A stretch of 64,000 bases of DNA from Eublepharis macularius (taxonomy: Eukaryota > Chordata > Lepidosauria > Squamata > Eublepharidae). The notes under the pieces were generated by a model. That model was not told the origin of the DNA. It saw only the letters and a list, made by a program, of their open reading frames with translations, and did not search any database. The translations under genes were made by a program, and so were the position numbers. Each line of letters opens with the position of its first letter. Position 1 is the stretch's first letter. This document shows positions 43,086 to 55,100 of this stretch, in pieces. Location of the stretch: positions 18,858,001 through 18,922,000 of the forward strand of contig NC_072805.1 in NCBI RefSeq assembly GCF_028583425.1. Reading direction: 5' to 3'.

Positions 43086-43854
43086 CCAAGATCAGCCAGG
43101 GAGGGCCTGTTTAAATCACCATCATGTGAAGGGGTGGGACAGACACCCATACTTAGCAAGTCCTTCTTTACAGCTGCCGCAGAAGTCTGAAATATCTTAC
43201 CATGAAAGATTTGATCATCTATAAAAATGAGGCCAGTCCTACTGAGAACTAAAAACTTTCGTTCTGCATTGCGTTGCTTTCTTCTGCTTTTAACTGATTG
43301 GGCCGTTCCATTTTTTGAGCTTGTATGCTCTTCTTGTTTTTACACTTGCCTATTCTAGTGAAAATACTGGATTTTTTAAAAGCTTAAATACCATTGTTTT
43401 GTTTTAATGGTTTTTAAACTATGGTCGAGCTATATTATGCTGCAATATAGGTGTGAAGGCAGCTAATAAATCTTATACATAAAGGAATGGAGAAGGCTCT
43501 ATTCTGAGGAATTCCTTCAGGATTTGAGTCTAAGAGAACAGCTGTGATGAAAAACAGGGCTCTGTGGAGCTTCTTGCTGAAGTAGGTTGGTCAAGATCAG
43601 CTCAAATGCAACCTTTCACAGGCAGGTGGGGACTTCTTTTAATTACAGGAGCCAGAGAAACTGCTGCTTGGATGGTTATTTTGCTTTGTGTTTGTTTGCA
43701 TAGTTTAGCCCTAAGGTCTGATACAGTGGTGAAGAGGCTGCGCCACAAATCATGAAATCCCTGATTCAAACCTGCCAGTACTACAGATTCCAGAGGGTAG
43801 CAGTGTTACTCTACTGCAGTAAAGATATGAACTCATAAGGTAGCCTTGCATTAT

Positions 43855-44110
43855 TTATTTATGTCATTTATATTCCGCCTTTCTTACTGAGACTCAAGGC
43901 AGATTACATAGTGTGAGAATAGTATAATCAGTGGCAAGGACGAGGGCAGGCATTTCCATACAGTGTCAAGAACATTTCCATAAACAACGTCATAGGGTAA
44001 ATGAATACAAGTTTACAAAGACGTGGTATTAGCAAGGATCCAATATGGGGTTGAAGAATTGCTGAAACAGAACATAATCAATTCTAGGACTTACACTAAA
44101 CAACATGAAG
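43855..44110 (-). mobile_element. LINE 3' end fragment, L2-like
   Basis: TTATTTATGTCATTTATATT, then CCGCCTTTCTTACTGAGACT and CAAGGCAGATTACATAGTGT. The same block opens at 52395. Confidence 0.5.
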
Positions 44111-44394
44111 CACAGGTAGTATATAGGAGTACATATTTAAAGCAACAGATAATATGTAAGGCAACATAATAGTGAAGTCTATGGTTCCTGACTCATTAGT
44201 GAAACATCTGGGACACCTTTCCTACAATACCACCCTCTTAGCTGAGAAAAAGGCCTTTTTGAATAATTCAAAAATGATCCATTCTCCCCAACTCCACAAC
44301 ATGGGGATAATAATACAGACCTAACATTTCTTACATGGTTGTTATATTAATTACAATTGTTACCAGTTGCAAGACCATCATCCAAGATTTAAAA

Positions 44395-44605
44395 TGACTC
44401 AGCATAGTGGTTACAGTACTGGGCCAGGACAACCTAGCTTCAAATCTCTATTTACCATAAAACTTACTGGGTGACCTTGGGCCAGTCATTCAGCCTAAGC
44501 TACCTCACAGGGTTGTTGTGGGGATAAACGGAGGAGGGGTTGCCACTTTGAGCTCCTTGGAGGAGGAAGGGCAGGATATTTTTAAACTAAATAAATAATC
44601 GCATT
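44395..44605 (+). mobile_element. CORE/MIR-type SINE
   Basis: Head AGCATAGTGGTTACAGTACT, core GGGTGACCTTGGGCCAGTCA and CCTCACAGGGTTGTTGTGGG, and an A/T tail (AAATAAATAAT). Confidence 0.75.
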
Positions 44606-44888
44606 CTGTGTTGTGTGCAGTACTTTTAGAAACAATGAACAGTAAAAATTCTGTTTTGCTGCATTCTCATCTACAGAAGCCTTGTGAAGTTAACACAGAC
44701 CTAAACAGACTCGTGATCTGACTCACTCTAAGGTGGCTCTGCTTGCATAATCACCAAATTCAATGCCTGCCATTTCTTCCAGTTAAAAGGAACCACCTCC
44801 TGAGATGCCACAGAGCTGCTGACAGTCACCCTCATCTTGATAGATCAACGGCCTCAGTTAGCAGAGAGCAGATTAAAGAAAGGCTGGT

Positions 44889-45050
44889 AAGCTGGCGGTA
44901 ACGCATCTGCTCCACATGCAGGAGGTTTCAGGTTCAACCCTCGTTGCTCATCACCACTTAATGATGCAAAAGATCTGCTGCGAACCAGAGTAGGCACGAC
45001 TGACCTTGATAGATCAGCGGTCTGATTTAGCCTATGTCAGTTTCGTATGT
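44889..45050 (+). mobile_element. tRNA-derived SINE (GGCTCAGTGG family)
   Basis: A degraded tRNA-like head with GCATCTGCTCCACATGCAGG and B box GGTTCAACCC, and the family end TGACCTTGATAGATCAGCGG with GTCTGATTTAG. Copies: 54546, 57530, 60655 and 61919. Confidence 0.7.
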
Positions 45051-45437
45051 TCATGGAAGATCAGGAATCGTCATACAGAAAATAACATAGTTAGGCTTTA
45101 CAGTGCGACACCAGATTTTTGTTTTATTTTGCTACAACAGACTTACTCCACTATTCCCTTTGCAATCATTGCTGGGAGACCCTGTCTATAGTCCCTCCAC
45201 CAAAATTTTTTTAAGACAAACTGAGTCTTATGGATGAAACTAACGCCTCAGTCTATGAATGGAAGCACAACTATTCAGAAAATCGTTGGCGAAGGAGAGG
45301 GAATGGCACCATCTCTTCCTCCCCCCCCCCAAAGCCACCCCTTGAAAGGACACGGTCGCCTGACCTCCCCCCCCCCCGCCCATACTTGCTTTCTTCTCAT
45401 TCCTCCCCCCTCTGCCAAACAACAAAGGCCTAGCTAG

Positions 45438-45669
45438 TAGGGTTGCCAACTTTGGTGATGGGGTGGAGCTTGGGGAGGGTAAACTTTGGGGAGGGGGCTA
45501 AGCAGGGATGCTTTGTCACTCTTGGAATTCTGTTTCGCCTAGACTTTATGGTATACCACAGAGATAGAGACCACCCTAAACCTGTTGGTCCTCCAGAACT
45601 GATCTCTTTAGTCTGAAGGTCAGCTGGAATTCCGGGAGAACTCCAGGCCGCACCTGGAGGTCAGCAACG
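45438..45669 (+). mobile_element. MITE of the GGTTGCCA family, next to the CIAPIN1 promoter
   Basis: Starts TAGGGTTGCCAACTTTGG; the end reads CACCTGGAGGTCAGCAACGC. It shares GGTATACCACAGAGA-type and GAACTGATCTCT blocks with the other copies. Confidence 0.6.
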
Positions 45670-45825
45670 CAATGCCAATGAGATGGGTCCTTTCGTGTTG
45701 TTTTGTGTGGAGGCGCTTCCCCTCCTCTAATCTAGCCCCTCACTCCCCTCAGAGCAGCGAACACCCCCCTACGAGCCCACCCAGAAGGGCCGGAGAAGAA
45801 ACAGCCTGAACATCCCCTCACGTAC

Positions 45826-45960
45826 CCGCCGTCCTCCGCCTTTTTCCGTACCACACAGCTCCGTCAGCCGCCTCCTCGCTCCCTCTAGCCGGGCCTTTTC
45901 CGCCTCTTCCTTCCCGCCTAGGCCCGACCTCCTCCGCCTCACTTTGCCCGGTTTAAAAAT
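45826..45960 (-). promoter_or_regulatory. CIAPIN1: Candidate noncoding CIAPIN1 exon 1 and start region
   Basis: Exon 2 has an untranslated 5' part behind a good acceptor, so an upstream noncoding exon is needed. In the GC-rich region facing COQ9 the minus strand has a strong donor, GG then GTACGTGAG, with the exon ending at 45826. The 5' limit is unknown and the end given here is arbitrary. Confidence 0.4.
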
Positions 45961-46102
45961 GGCCTCTCTGACAACAAGGCGCGTGTAGCTTCTCGCTGTC
46001 TCCGAAGACGGCGTCTCGGTTGATTCCTGCCCATTTCAAACATGGCGGCGGCCGCTCTCGCCTGTTGAGGAGCTTCCCGCGGCCTCTTTGCCCACTCTAA
46101 AG
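45827..46102. promoter_or_regulatory. Bidirectional CIAPIN1/COQ9 promoter
   Basis: Fewer than 300 bases separate the candidate CIAPIN1 exon 1 donor from the COQ9 start codon, all GC-rich with many CpGs and no TATA box. YY1-type motifs AACATGGCGGC (46039-46049) and AAGATGGCGGC (46100-46110) lie at the COQ9 side. The head-to-head pairing is as in human. Regulation is inferred from motif and layout only. Confidence 0.7.
46042..46068 (+). CDS. Possible upstream ORF of COQ9 (8 codons)
   Basis: An ATG in the first YY1-type motif opens MAAAALAC and then TGA, 34 bases before the COQ9 start. The 14 bases from ATG (ATGGCGGCGGCCGC) are identical to those at the COQ9 start. It matters only if transcription begins upstream of it, which cannot be told here. 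Confidence 0.35.
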   Translation: MAAAALAC

Positions 46103-46163
46103 ATGGCGGCGGCCGCGGCGAGCCTGAGGCGAGCGGGCTGGGGGCTGCTGCGCTGCCAGGCGG
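46103..46163 (+). CDS. COQ9: COQ9 exon 1
   Basis: ATG at 46103, 20 codons ([20 protein letters not shown]) plus one base; donor GTGAGG. The start of the presequence. Confidence 0.92.
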
Positions 46164-49100
46164 GTGAGGCCCTCGGGTAGGGGGGAAAGGAGGGAAACGG
46201 GGCCGGAGGGGGCCGCCCGTCCTGGCTCCGACGCTGGGAAACGACCCGTGAAGTAGGGAAGGTTCCTCCTGTGGCGGGTTAAGGTGGGAAAGGTGAGGTG
46301 AAGGGCAAGAGGCGCTAGGCAGATAGTGGCTCGTTTGCATACATTAACCTGTTGAGGGAGAGCAAACAGGTGTGGGCGGAGAAACTCGGGTTGCTTTTTC
46401 TTCCATCGTCGAAGGAGATTAGCAGGGGCTTATTTGCATAAATTAGCCTGTTAAGTACATCATGCAAACAGCAGTTGGGGATGGGCGGGGAGGAGGGACA
46501 CGTGGGTTTCTCCCCCCCCCCCCAGGAAGGTATTTATGTGACTCCAAAGGTCTTTTTGCCAAAGATTTGCCCACCCAACCCCCTCAATCTGTTTTGAGTG
46601 CTTGGAGTTACTGAGACAGACAGGAGTGCTTCTGAGCATGTACAGAAGCCTTACCTTACCTTACCTGGAAGGCTTACCTTACCTGTAGTCAGGGGGTTTT
46701 TTTTCTGGAAAAAGAGGTGGCAGAACTCTGGAGGGAAATGAGGAAGAAACACACAGGATTCTTTGAAATCATATTTTCAAGCACTATTGCTGAGTATTTT
46801 CAAGAGGTGGCGGAACCCCGTTCCACCACGTTGCCGCTGAAAAAAAAGCCCTGCCTGTAGTCTTTGCGTGTTGCCATAAAAAGTGCCACATCTTGGGGTT
46901 TTTTGCAAGGGTGAGTTTTGCTCTTTAGAAATGGTGCACAGTGCTAACGTACGATACCCATGCCTGATTTTTTAAAAAACTTTTATTTTTAAATTTTCAT
47001 AACATTTTCTAGTCTCGTTGACGAAAGGTGGTTACTTAGCTGCGACATAATTACAATAAAAGTATAAGCTTAAGTACAGTCAAATGTAGCAGGAAATGGC
47101 TGACCTGCAATGCAGTATTTACATCTTAGAGTTAAAATAAAATTTTTATGATGTTTAAGGCCATATACAATTTAATGATAATTTGACAACTTGGAGGATG
47201 GGTTCAAAGTGTGATCATGTGCTTGTGTGTATGAATCTAGCACATTTTGATCTCCCTTTCTGCATGGAGCTCAGGGGTGCCATAAATCCCTTCTCCATTT
47301 TATCACAACAGCACTGGAAGGTAGGTTGAGCTGAAGATGTGTGGTTGGCAATGAGGATACATGAGCTCTAAAATCCAGCAAGTAAAGCAAGATTTGAGTT
47401 CAGAAGCACCTTAAAGGCCAACAACATTTCTAGGGTATAATCTTTGAGAGCCAAGTGCCCTTTGTCAGATGCCAGTATGGCTACCCACCAGAAACTGGTT
47501 GTAGAGTCCAGCACCTGTACTGAAATCCCATTCCAGGGCCTAACACTGTGTACACATCTGTCCATCCCAAGTCCAGTTCAGAACATGTCTGTTAGGAGCT
47601 CTTGGCTGAAGATTTTAATTAATATTGGTTTAATGTTTTTATTTTTATTTTGTAAGTTTTGGGGGGCAGGTTCCTGGAGAAATATTCTCAATAAATGAGT
47701 GTACCGAGTTTCCTCTGTACTGCAAATAGCAGCTCCATGTGATAATTTCAGGTCCGGGAGATGGCAATGGGGTGAGGCTTGAGCATCATCTCCCCATATC
47801 CTGCAGCCCCAATCTGAATCAGGTCCCTCACACCTGAGAATCTAAATTTCAATGGGAAACTTCCGCCATTTGTCTTCTTGACAGGTACCGGCAGGCTCAT
47901 TATCAGCAGCATAACGTATAGTTAGGGCCTTATGCCATGCATGGCCTTTGCTTGAAGACTTGCACATGTGAATGAGCCACTATAGAAAAGCAGTATAATT
48001 TAATAGATGAAGGCTCGGGCCTGTGTTTGGTTTGGTTTTTCTGCTAACTTGCCCAGTGCCATGGAGCAATCTCATTTTCTTTCATCTTCAGAGCCTCGTA
48101 TTTTATTTGTTTTTGTTTCACCAGGGCTGTGCCCACAAGGTGGTTCACCATATAATAAAGCCATACTAACAATCAAACAGTTCCACAGCCTGCAGTCACG
48201 TAGTACCATACGTAATAATTTGTCTTGTTGAACCGGTCTGTGTTTCAGTCATCAGACGCCAGCTGTACCCAGCCCAGCGTGCCCTCCATGCTGCCACTGT
48301 GTGGAGGAGAACTTCAGAGGAGCCAAAACAGCAGCCTTCTGCCCAGCAGCCTTCAGCATCCGAGCCAGTGGGGGAACAGCATGATCAAGAGCCTCCGTAT
48401 TCACGCCCCAGGTAACCTCTGCAGCTAAAAGTCTGTGAGGTCTCTCTTTCCCCAACGCACAGCCAATTCCAGGGTAATCCTCTGAAATGCAAACCCTTTT
48501 GACTTCAGTGTCTTCTTGGTTTGTTTACTTCCTCCCCAGGTCATAATCTTGGAATGACGTGAACGGCATCTTATTGCTAGTTCTTCCAATGCCCGCCTAC
48601 AGGCAGGTGTGGAGAAAGCTGTAAATGTATTTATTTATTGAGATACTTATCCCTTGCTTTTCTCCCTGACAGGGACCCAAAGCAGCTTACAACGTCATTC
48701 TCCTTACCTTCTATTTTTATCCTTGCAGCAGCCTTGAGAGGTAGGTTAGGCTGAGAGGGAGTGATTGGTCCATGGTAATCTGACAAACTTCTGTGACAGA
48801 ATGGGGATTTAAACCTGGGTCTCCAAGATCATAGTCCAGCATTCTAACTACTGCACCACACTGGCAAACTGGATCTCCTTGTGTTTTTTTCTTAAACATT
48901 TAAAAACTAGCTGGAGAAGTAAGAGGTGTTGGGGGGGCATTTCCCTAACGGAATCACCCTCTTCCTTCAAAGACGTTCCTAGCCAAGAGCGTGCATATCA
49001 GGAAACTGGGAAATCTTATTCTGATCCGATTTAGGATTTTTGTGCTCCTGGGCTGCAATTTTTGTTTTCCTGGGCACGTTTTAATGGCCTGTGGCACTAG

Positions 49101-52100
49101 AAATTACAAGTAGGGACCTGTAAGGATTTGCAATGGCATCTCATTTTCCCTTCCCCCACCATACTTTCTTTCCCTTCCTTGTCCCCCCATAGTCTCTCCC
49201 CCTTTTCCTGCTCTCTTCCCTCTTTCCCACCCACCTTTGACTCCTGCTCTGTCTCCAGCTTTTCCCTTCTGCTCCCTCTGGGCAGCGTCTTCCCTATTGC
49301 CCAGTTGTGCAGTGCTGACTGATCCAGACCCAGTGGCATGGTGGAAAACCTGTAAAGATATGCAGGTAGTACTTCACTATTCCCTTTAACCCCCTTCCGC
49401 ACACCATTTCTTCTTTCCCACCTCCTGGCCGCCTCCATATGTTCAACTTTCCCTTCGTCATTCTCTCCTTCAAACCCACTAAACAACTTAGTTCTTGTGG
49501 CCATTTCTTACATGGTCAGGGTAATGCCAATCGCCACCTTGGGGTCAGGTAGCAATTTCCCCCAGGCCAGTTCGGCTAGGAATCCTGACAGTGTTTTTCC
49601 ATCTTCTTGGCGTGGAGCAAGGGTCACTGGGTGTGTGGGGGGGAAGGGGAGGTAGTTGTAAATTCCCTGCATTGTGCTGGAGGTTGGACTAGATGACCTG
49701 GAGGTACCTACCAACCCTATGTTTCTATGATTCCAACTTATCTTTTATCTGCCACCCATCTTTATCTATATATCTTAATTTTCTTCATTTATATACTGCC
49801 TTTCTCCACAATGGGGACCCAAAACAGCATACATCATTCTACTTATCTCCATATTATCCTCACAACAACCGTGAGAGGTAGGTTAGGCTGAGAGTGTGTG
49901 ACTGGATCAAAGTCAACCAGTGAACTTAAGCAATATTGTAGGGATTTGAACCTGGGTCTCCCAGATCCTACCTTGAAACTCTTAACCACTACACTACACT
50001 GGCTTTGGGGTGTTGCTGTTGAACAGTAGCAAGCAGCCAGGCCTGGATGAATCAAGTGTGTAGGAAGAGCTGTCTTGTCCGTTCATGGCTCCCGTAGCTG
50101 GATTTAAGTATCCACAGATCATGGCTATAAGTATATAAGATGGTTATGGAAAAGGGAATCAAGGTAACCAAAGATGCAAAGGGGTTTTTTAGATGTTTTA
50201 TAGTATTCAGGGTGTGACTTTGTTGCTTCCACATGTTATTTTTAAGAGCCAATGTGGTATAAAAGAGTGTTGAACAGGAATTCAAATTGCTGCTCAGCCA
50301 TCTGAAACTCTGACCTCATCACGCTCTTTAAGCCCAACCTACCTCATAGGATGTTTTATGATGATAAAATTGTGGAGGAGAGGGCAGTGATCTTTACCCC
50401 GAACTCTTTGGGCGAAAGGCAGGATGAACATGCGACAAAGGTTGTTTTTTCCCCCTCTCTCCTAGTTACACTGATCAGGGCGGTGAAGAATCAGAAGGCT
50501 ATGAAAGTGAGGAGCAGCTGCAGCATCGGATCCTGACAGCAGCTCTGGAGTTTGTGCCAACCCATGGCTGGACGGCGGACGCAATTGCTGAGGGTGCCAA
50601 GGTATGCATCAAGAGGACCAGTTCTCCAAGGGACCGTGGGGGACATCCTTAGCTGGCAAGGGGCTCCCCAAAGAACTCTGTTGGTGCTGTTTTATTATAG
50701 TGACTTGTGAATTCTTGGTGAAAACTTTAGCCCCACCTTTGTCTTCGCAGAACAGCAGTTCCCAGGGTTCCATGATGTGGATGGTGTTGATCTCAGGAGT
50801 AAAACCTTGCCTGTGCTAAAACCTTTCCTTGTAGGCTTTGCTTGTTTCTGCTTTTTGTTCACAGCAGACAGTAATCTGGAGGAACCCAAACGCCCAGAAC
50901 GCAAACCACATAATCACTTTTTATTAGGACCAATCAAATGACACATAACAGTGTGCAAGTCTTCTTCAGGCTGGATGCTATAAAAACAAATAGGAAAAGA
51001 AAGACGTTGGACATGATATGAAGTCTTGATGTAGTCTGCTTTGTGCTTGGATCTTAGACGTGGAGCTAATGCTGGTATCCAGGGACGCTCAGGTTTTTTA
51101 TCAGCAAGAGGCCAAAAATTAGTTACGTTCTGCTGAAGCAGCACTCTATTTGCCTGCCTAACGTCTCTCCGCAAACGAAAACTGACATCTCTCTTCAGGA
51201 GAGAGCTAAGAAAACACTTGGCAATATTTGCTTTTTTTTTAAAAAAAAAATTTATTGGTGAGTTTATATTTCATGTTTAATACATACATTCCCATCATAT
51301 CTAATTTACTCTAACCCCCACCCTTTCCTCCCCCCTCCTTATCGACTTCCAACAGCTTTCCAACCCTTAATCCTTCTTATTACTTAACTTCACTTCACTT
51401 ATATTCTTCTATAACATAATATATCATAATATCTCTTACTCTAAGCATATTCAAATTATTTTATATATATACTATATTAAAATCACTAATCCACCAATAT
51501 ATCCATTTTACTCTTCCTTAATTAAACTACAATATTTGCGTTAGCTTTGGAGGTAAACTTGAGAGGTTACATTGGTTTGTAGTCAATTAAGTCCAAATTA
51601 TGTAGTTTTGCTTCATGTTGCATTCTGACAGACAAAGCCTCTTGCTGGTCACGGTCACTGTATTTACTTAGGAAATGCATGTGTGTCATGCGGTTGGGCC
51701 TAATGAAAGTTATTATGTGGGTTGTGTTTTGGGGGGTTTGGGATTTTATTTTTGGACTACTGGCAACTATTTTTGTCTTTAATTTGGAGGACCTTTGCTA
51801 ATGTGAGTCCTTTGGGTGCAGATTTACAAAGCAGAAATCAGGACTGAATAGATTTTGCTTCAAGATCCTTCATCAAGTGCAGCAGAGCACAGCCTCAGCA
51901 AACTTCTAGATTGCATTGTTTATGAAATTGTCCTCGATACTGACTGTACTAATCTCGCACTGTGTAATCCGCCTTGAGCCTCAGTGACATACATAAAATA
52001 AAGTAGATGACGTGGGGCCAAAATCCGAGATGAAAGTGACCAGAGAACAATTAAAGGGGAATGCCGATGGCTTGTATTAAACTGCACGGTTTCTCCAGTT

Positions 52101-55100
52101 GGATGGCATTTCCATCTGCAGAAAAGGGAGGCAGCAGTTTTTGGCAAAGAGACCCTCTCAAATGCACTTCGTTTCTCTGTTCTGTTCCTTGAGGTCTGCA
52201 GAGACCCCCAGGAACAAAATTTTACAGGCTTAGTGGTTTGCTGATGGAGGGGGAAGGAGGGAATTCCCGCTTAAGATAGTCCTTCAAAGCTTATGGTAGG
52301 TTGGATTTGTGACCGTACTTTGGTGTTTATATCATGCTGTAGGAGGTTTGAAACTGTTTACAGACATTATCTCAGTAATCCATACATCAGCCTTGCAAGG
52401 TAGGTATTTATTTATAGTTCTCCTTTCTCACTGAGACTCGGGGCGGATTACACAGTGTAGGTCATTGTGACTGGAGATTCAAAAAACATTGCAATGGGAT
52501 ATGGATTGCAGAAATGTGAATACAAGCAGAATGCGATACAGATCTACTCAGAATCCTGCTAAAGGTCAAAGGATGGAGTTCGCACTTAATACGAAATAAT
52601 AGAGAAAACCAGTAAAGAAACGGAGAGGCAGACTGTGAGTAAAATGAGTAAGAATGGAAAATGAAATGAACAGAAGTCATAAAAACAGAGACAATGGATT
52701 TAAACTGAGAGTCTGGAAAACTGGTAAACTAGAACATTACAGTAATCAGCCCAGGATAGAATGGCCATCTGAGTGAGGCTTCAGTTGAATTGCTAGTTTA
52801 AATGGTCAACCTGTTTCCCTTCCTTCTTTTAGTCACTGGGTCTCTCTGTTGCCGCAGCAGGGCTCTTTCAGAACGACAGCAGCGAACTGATCCTCCACTT
52901 TGTGTCCCAGTGCAATTCCCAGCTCTCCGAACTTCTGGAGGAGCAGCACAAGCTGGTGCAGCTGGGGCAGGCAGAGTAAGTCCCATGCTGCTCCGGGGAG
53001 GTCATGCGTTCACACAGGAGCTGGCAAGCTGGGGCTCTTGGCAAAAGAAAATGAGGTATTTTAAGTTTAAGGTACATTGGAGGAGGTAGGTGGGATGCTG
53101 GAGTAATCGAGATGCGAAGGGAGTAGCAGGCAAAGATTTGTATGGGGCTAAAGGGTTTCTCAGAGATGCTTTAGAGAAAAAGGAATGGAGAACAGTGGCT
53201 AGGAATCCAAGTGTGAACCATGTGCACCTTTGTGCCAGTGACTAAAACAATTGCCCAGAATGCTCCTGGGTATATTTATTTATTCGTCACGGTGGTGGGA
53301 TCTCATGCATGCCGCCTCTAATAAAACACTTGCAACAAGCTCTGTAGGAACGCTACTCGATATGTCAATTATCGGTAATGTTCAGTTTCCCTTATGCAAA
53401 TGATCTTTCTACGCTGGCGCCTTGTTGGTTTCTTGCTCTGAATGTTGATGTAGTTTAGATCTTTAATTATCAAAGGTTGATGACTCCTCCTGTGTTAAAA
53501 ACTGCACCAACACTGGAGGCAGAAATATTACATGTCCAAAAACACACCTTGGAATTTTGTCCCAATTGGGATGTTTGTAGTAGTAGCTTTCCTTGTGCTT
53601 CTTAGCTACTGAACTTGATTGAAGAATAAAAATCACAGCCAAATTACAGTAAATGCTCTTTCCGCCCCCCTCTCTTCTTCAAGGAAGAAGAAGACAGACC
53701 AGTTTTTAAGGGATGCTGTGGAAGCCAGACTGCGGATGCTGATTCCATATATTGAGAAATGGCCCCAGGTACAAAATTAAGATTACCCTTTAATATGTTT
53801 TTCCATAGAGCTCCATTTGTATTCATGACTTTAATAATAACATTTGATTTATATACCGCCCTTCAGGACAACTTAATGCACACTCAGAGCTGTTTACAAA
53901 GTATGTTGTTACTATCCTCATGACAATCACCCTGTGAGGTGTGTGGGGCTGAGAGAGCTCTGAGAGAGCTGTGACTGACCCCAGGTCACTCAGCTGGCTT
54001 CAAGTGGAGAAGTGGGGAATCAAACCCGGCTCTCCAGATTAGAGTCCTGCACTCTTAACCACTACACCAAACTGGCCCTCAGAGCTGATCTAGAGTTGCC
54101 AGTTTTTTGACCCCTCCAAGTCCTTTTAGGAATGAATAGTCCCACATTGCCTGCCTTTTTTCCAAGGATCTTCCTTGCAGTTCCAAAAGATAATGCGTTT
54201 CTTCCATTCAAGCACATTTGAGGCAATTCCAAGTTTCACTTTGATACCAAAGAGAATCTCCATATGATTGAGGGGTCTCAGAGTGGCTTTAGGGTTCAGC
54301 TGCCCCATGAAACATACAGTGGTGCATTGCCAGCTTTTCTGGTCCTTTCTTTGTGTAGCCACGTTTCCCACATTCATGGAATCGCCAGATTAAAGGCATA
54401 GTCACATTGCCATGTACAGTATGTGTTCTGCTATGAGAGGATCTGAACAAAAAAGAATTTTGCACATGCATGGGTTTACCCTTTTCTCCAGAGGCAGTGT
54501 GTCATCAAAACAAACCACTTCTGATTACATTGCATAGTTTCTGTTTTAATTGGACTCAAAGCTGCCTTATCCTGAATCAGACCATTGGCCCATCAAGGTC
54601 AATATTGTCTGCTCAGATCGGCAATTTTCTTCCAGGGTCTCAGGCAAATGTCTTTCACATTACCTACTAGTCTACCTGATCCTTTTAACTGGAGATGCCA
54701 AGACATGCAGACAATGTGAACATTGTCTTTCAGTATCCCTTCTGTTTGAAAATTGAGCGCTCCCAATATTGTCCTAGAATATTGTCTTAGAATAGGAACT
54801 ACTGCCTCTTACTGATGGACCCTGCAGAATGCAAGGATACTTGGTTCCAAGTTGCAATGCTATAATATGATTAAATGCATCTGTTACGATCTTTACTTTC
54901 TTTGGGGTAGATTTTGCCTTTAATCTTCCCCTTACACCCTCTGGGTAGTTTGCTGCCACCAGGAATCTATTATTCCAAGATATTTTATTTAAATTTTCCC
55001 TTTGGTAACATGTTTAAGCGTCAGGCTCCTTCGTGGTTCTATGTGGCCCTGAGGATAGGAATGGGATATAGCAATGACAGCTACACTGGGATATAGCAAA

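Larger units (their letters stand above)
38512..45825 (-). other. CIAPIN1: CIAPIN1 intron 1
   Basis: 7.3 kb before the first coding exon, filled with repeats: CR1/L3-like, foldback, Sauria SINE, L2, CORE SINEs, a tRNA-derived SINE and a MITE near the promoter. Nothing recognised at 38512-39377, 40682-41709, 43086-43854 and 45051-45437. Confidence 0.7.
46164..48248 (+). other. COQ9: COQ9 intron 1
   Basis: GC-rich at its start. It contains a hAT MITE (46690-46853), a Penelope-like tail (47375-47480) and a degraded SINE end (47240-47350). Nothing recognised at 46862-47239 and 47481-48248. Confidence 0.8.
48412..50465 (+). other. COQ9: COQ9 intron 2
   Basis: Contains two CORE-type SINEs on the minus strand (48633-48880, 49772-50012) and a CR1 piece (49508-49735). 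Nothing recognised at 48881-49507 and 50013-50465. Confidence 0.8.
50602..52832 (+). other. COQ9: COQ9 intron 3
   Basis: Contains a possible Penelope-related piece (50880-50990), a truncated L1 (51232-51529) and LINE 3' ends (51958-52005, 52395-52500). Nothing recognised at 51540-51957. Confidence 0.75.

Noticed and set aside
46042-46044. Upstream ATG as the COQ9 start
   Set aside because: It ends in TGA after eight codons; only 46103 leads into the exon 1 frame that splices in phase to exon 2.
45939-46340. A 133-codon minus-strand open frame over the COQ9 start
   Set aside because: It overlaps the promoter and COQ9 exon 1 antisense; Pro/Ser/Arg-rich content is expected of GC-rich DNA. No family recognised.
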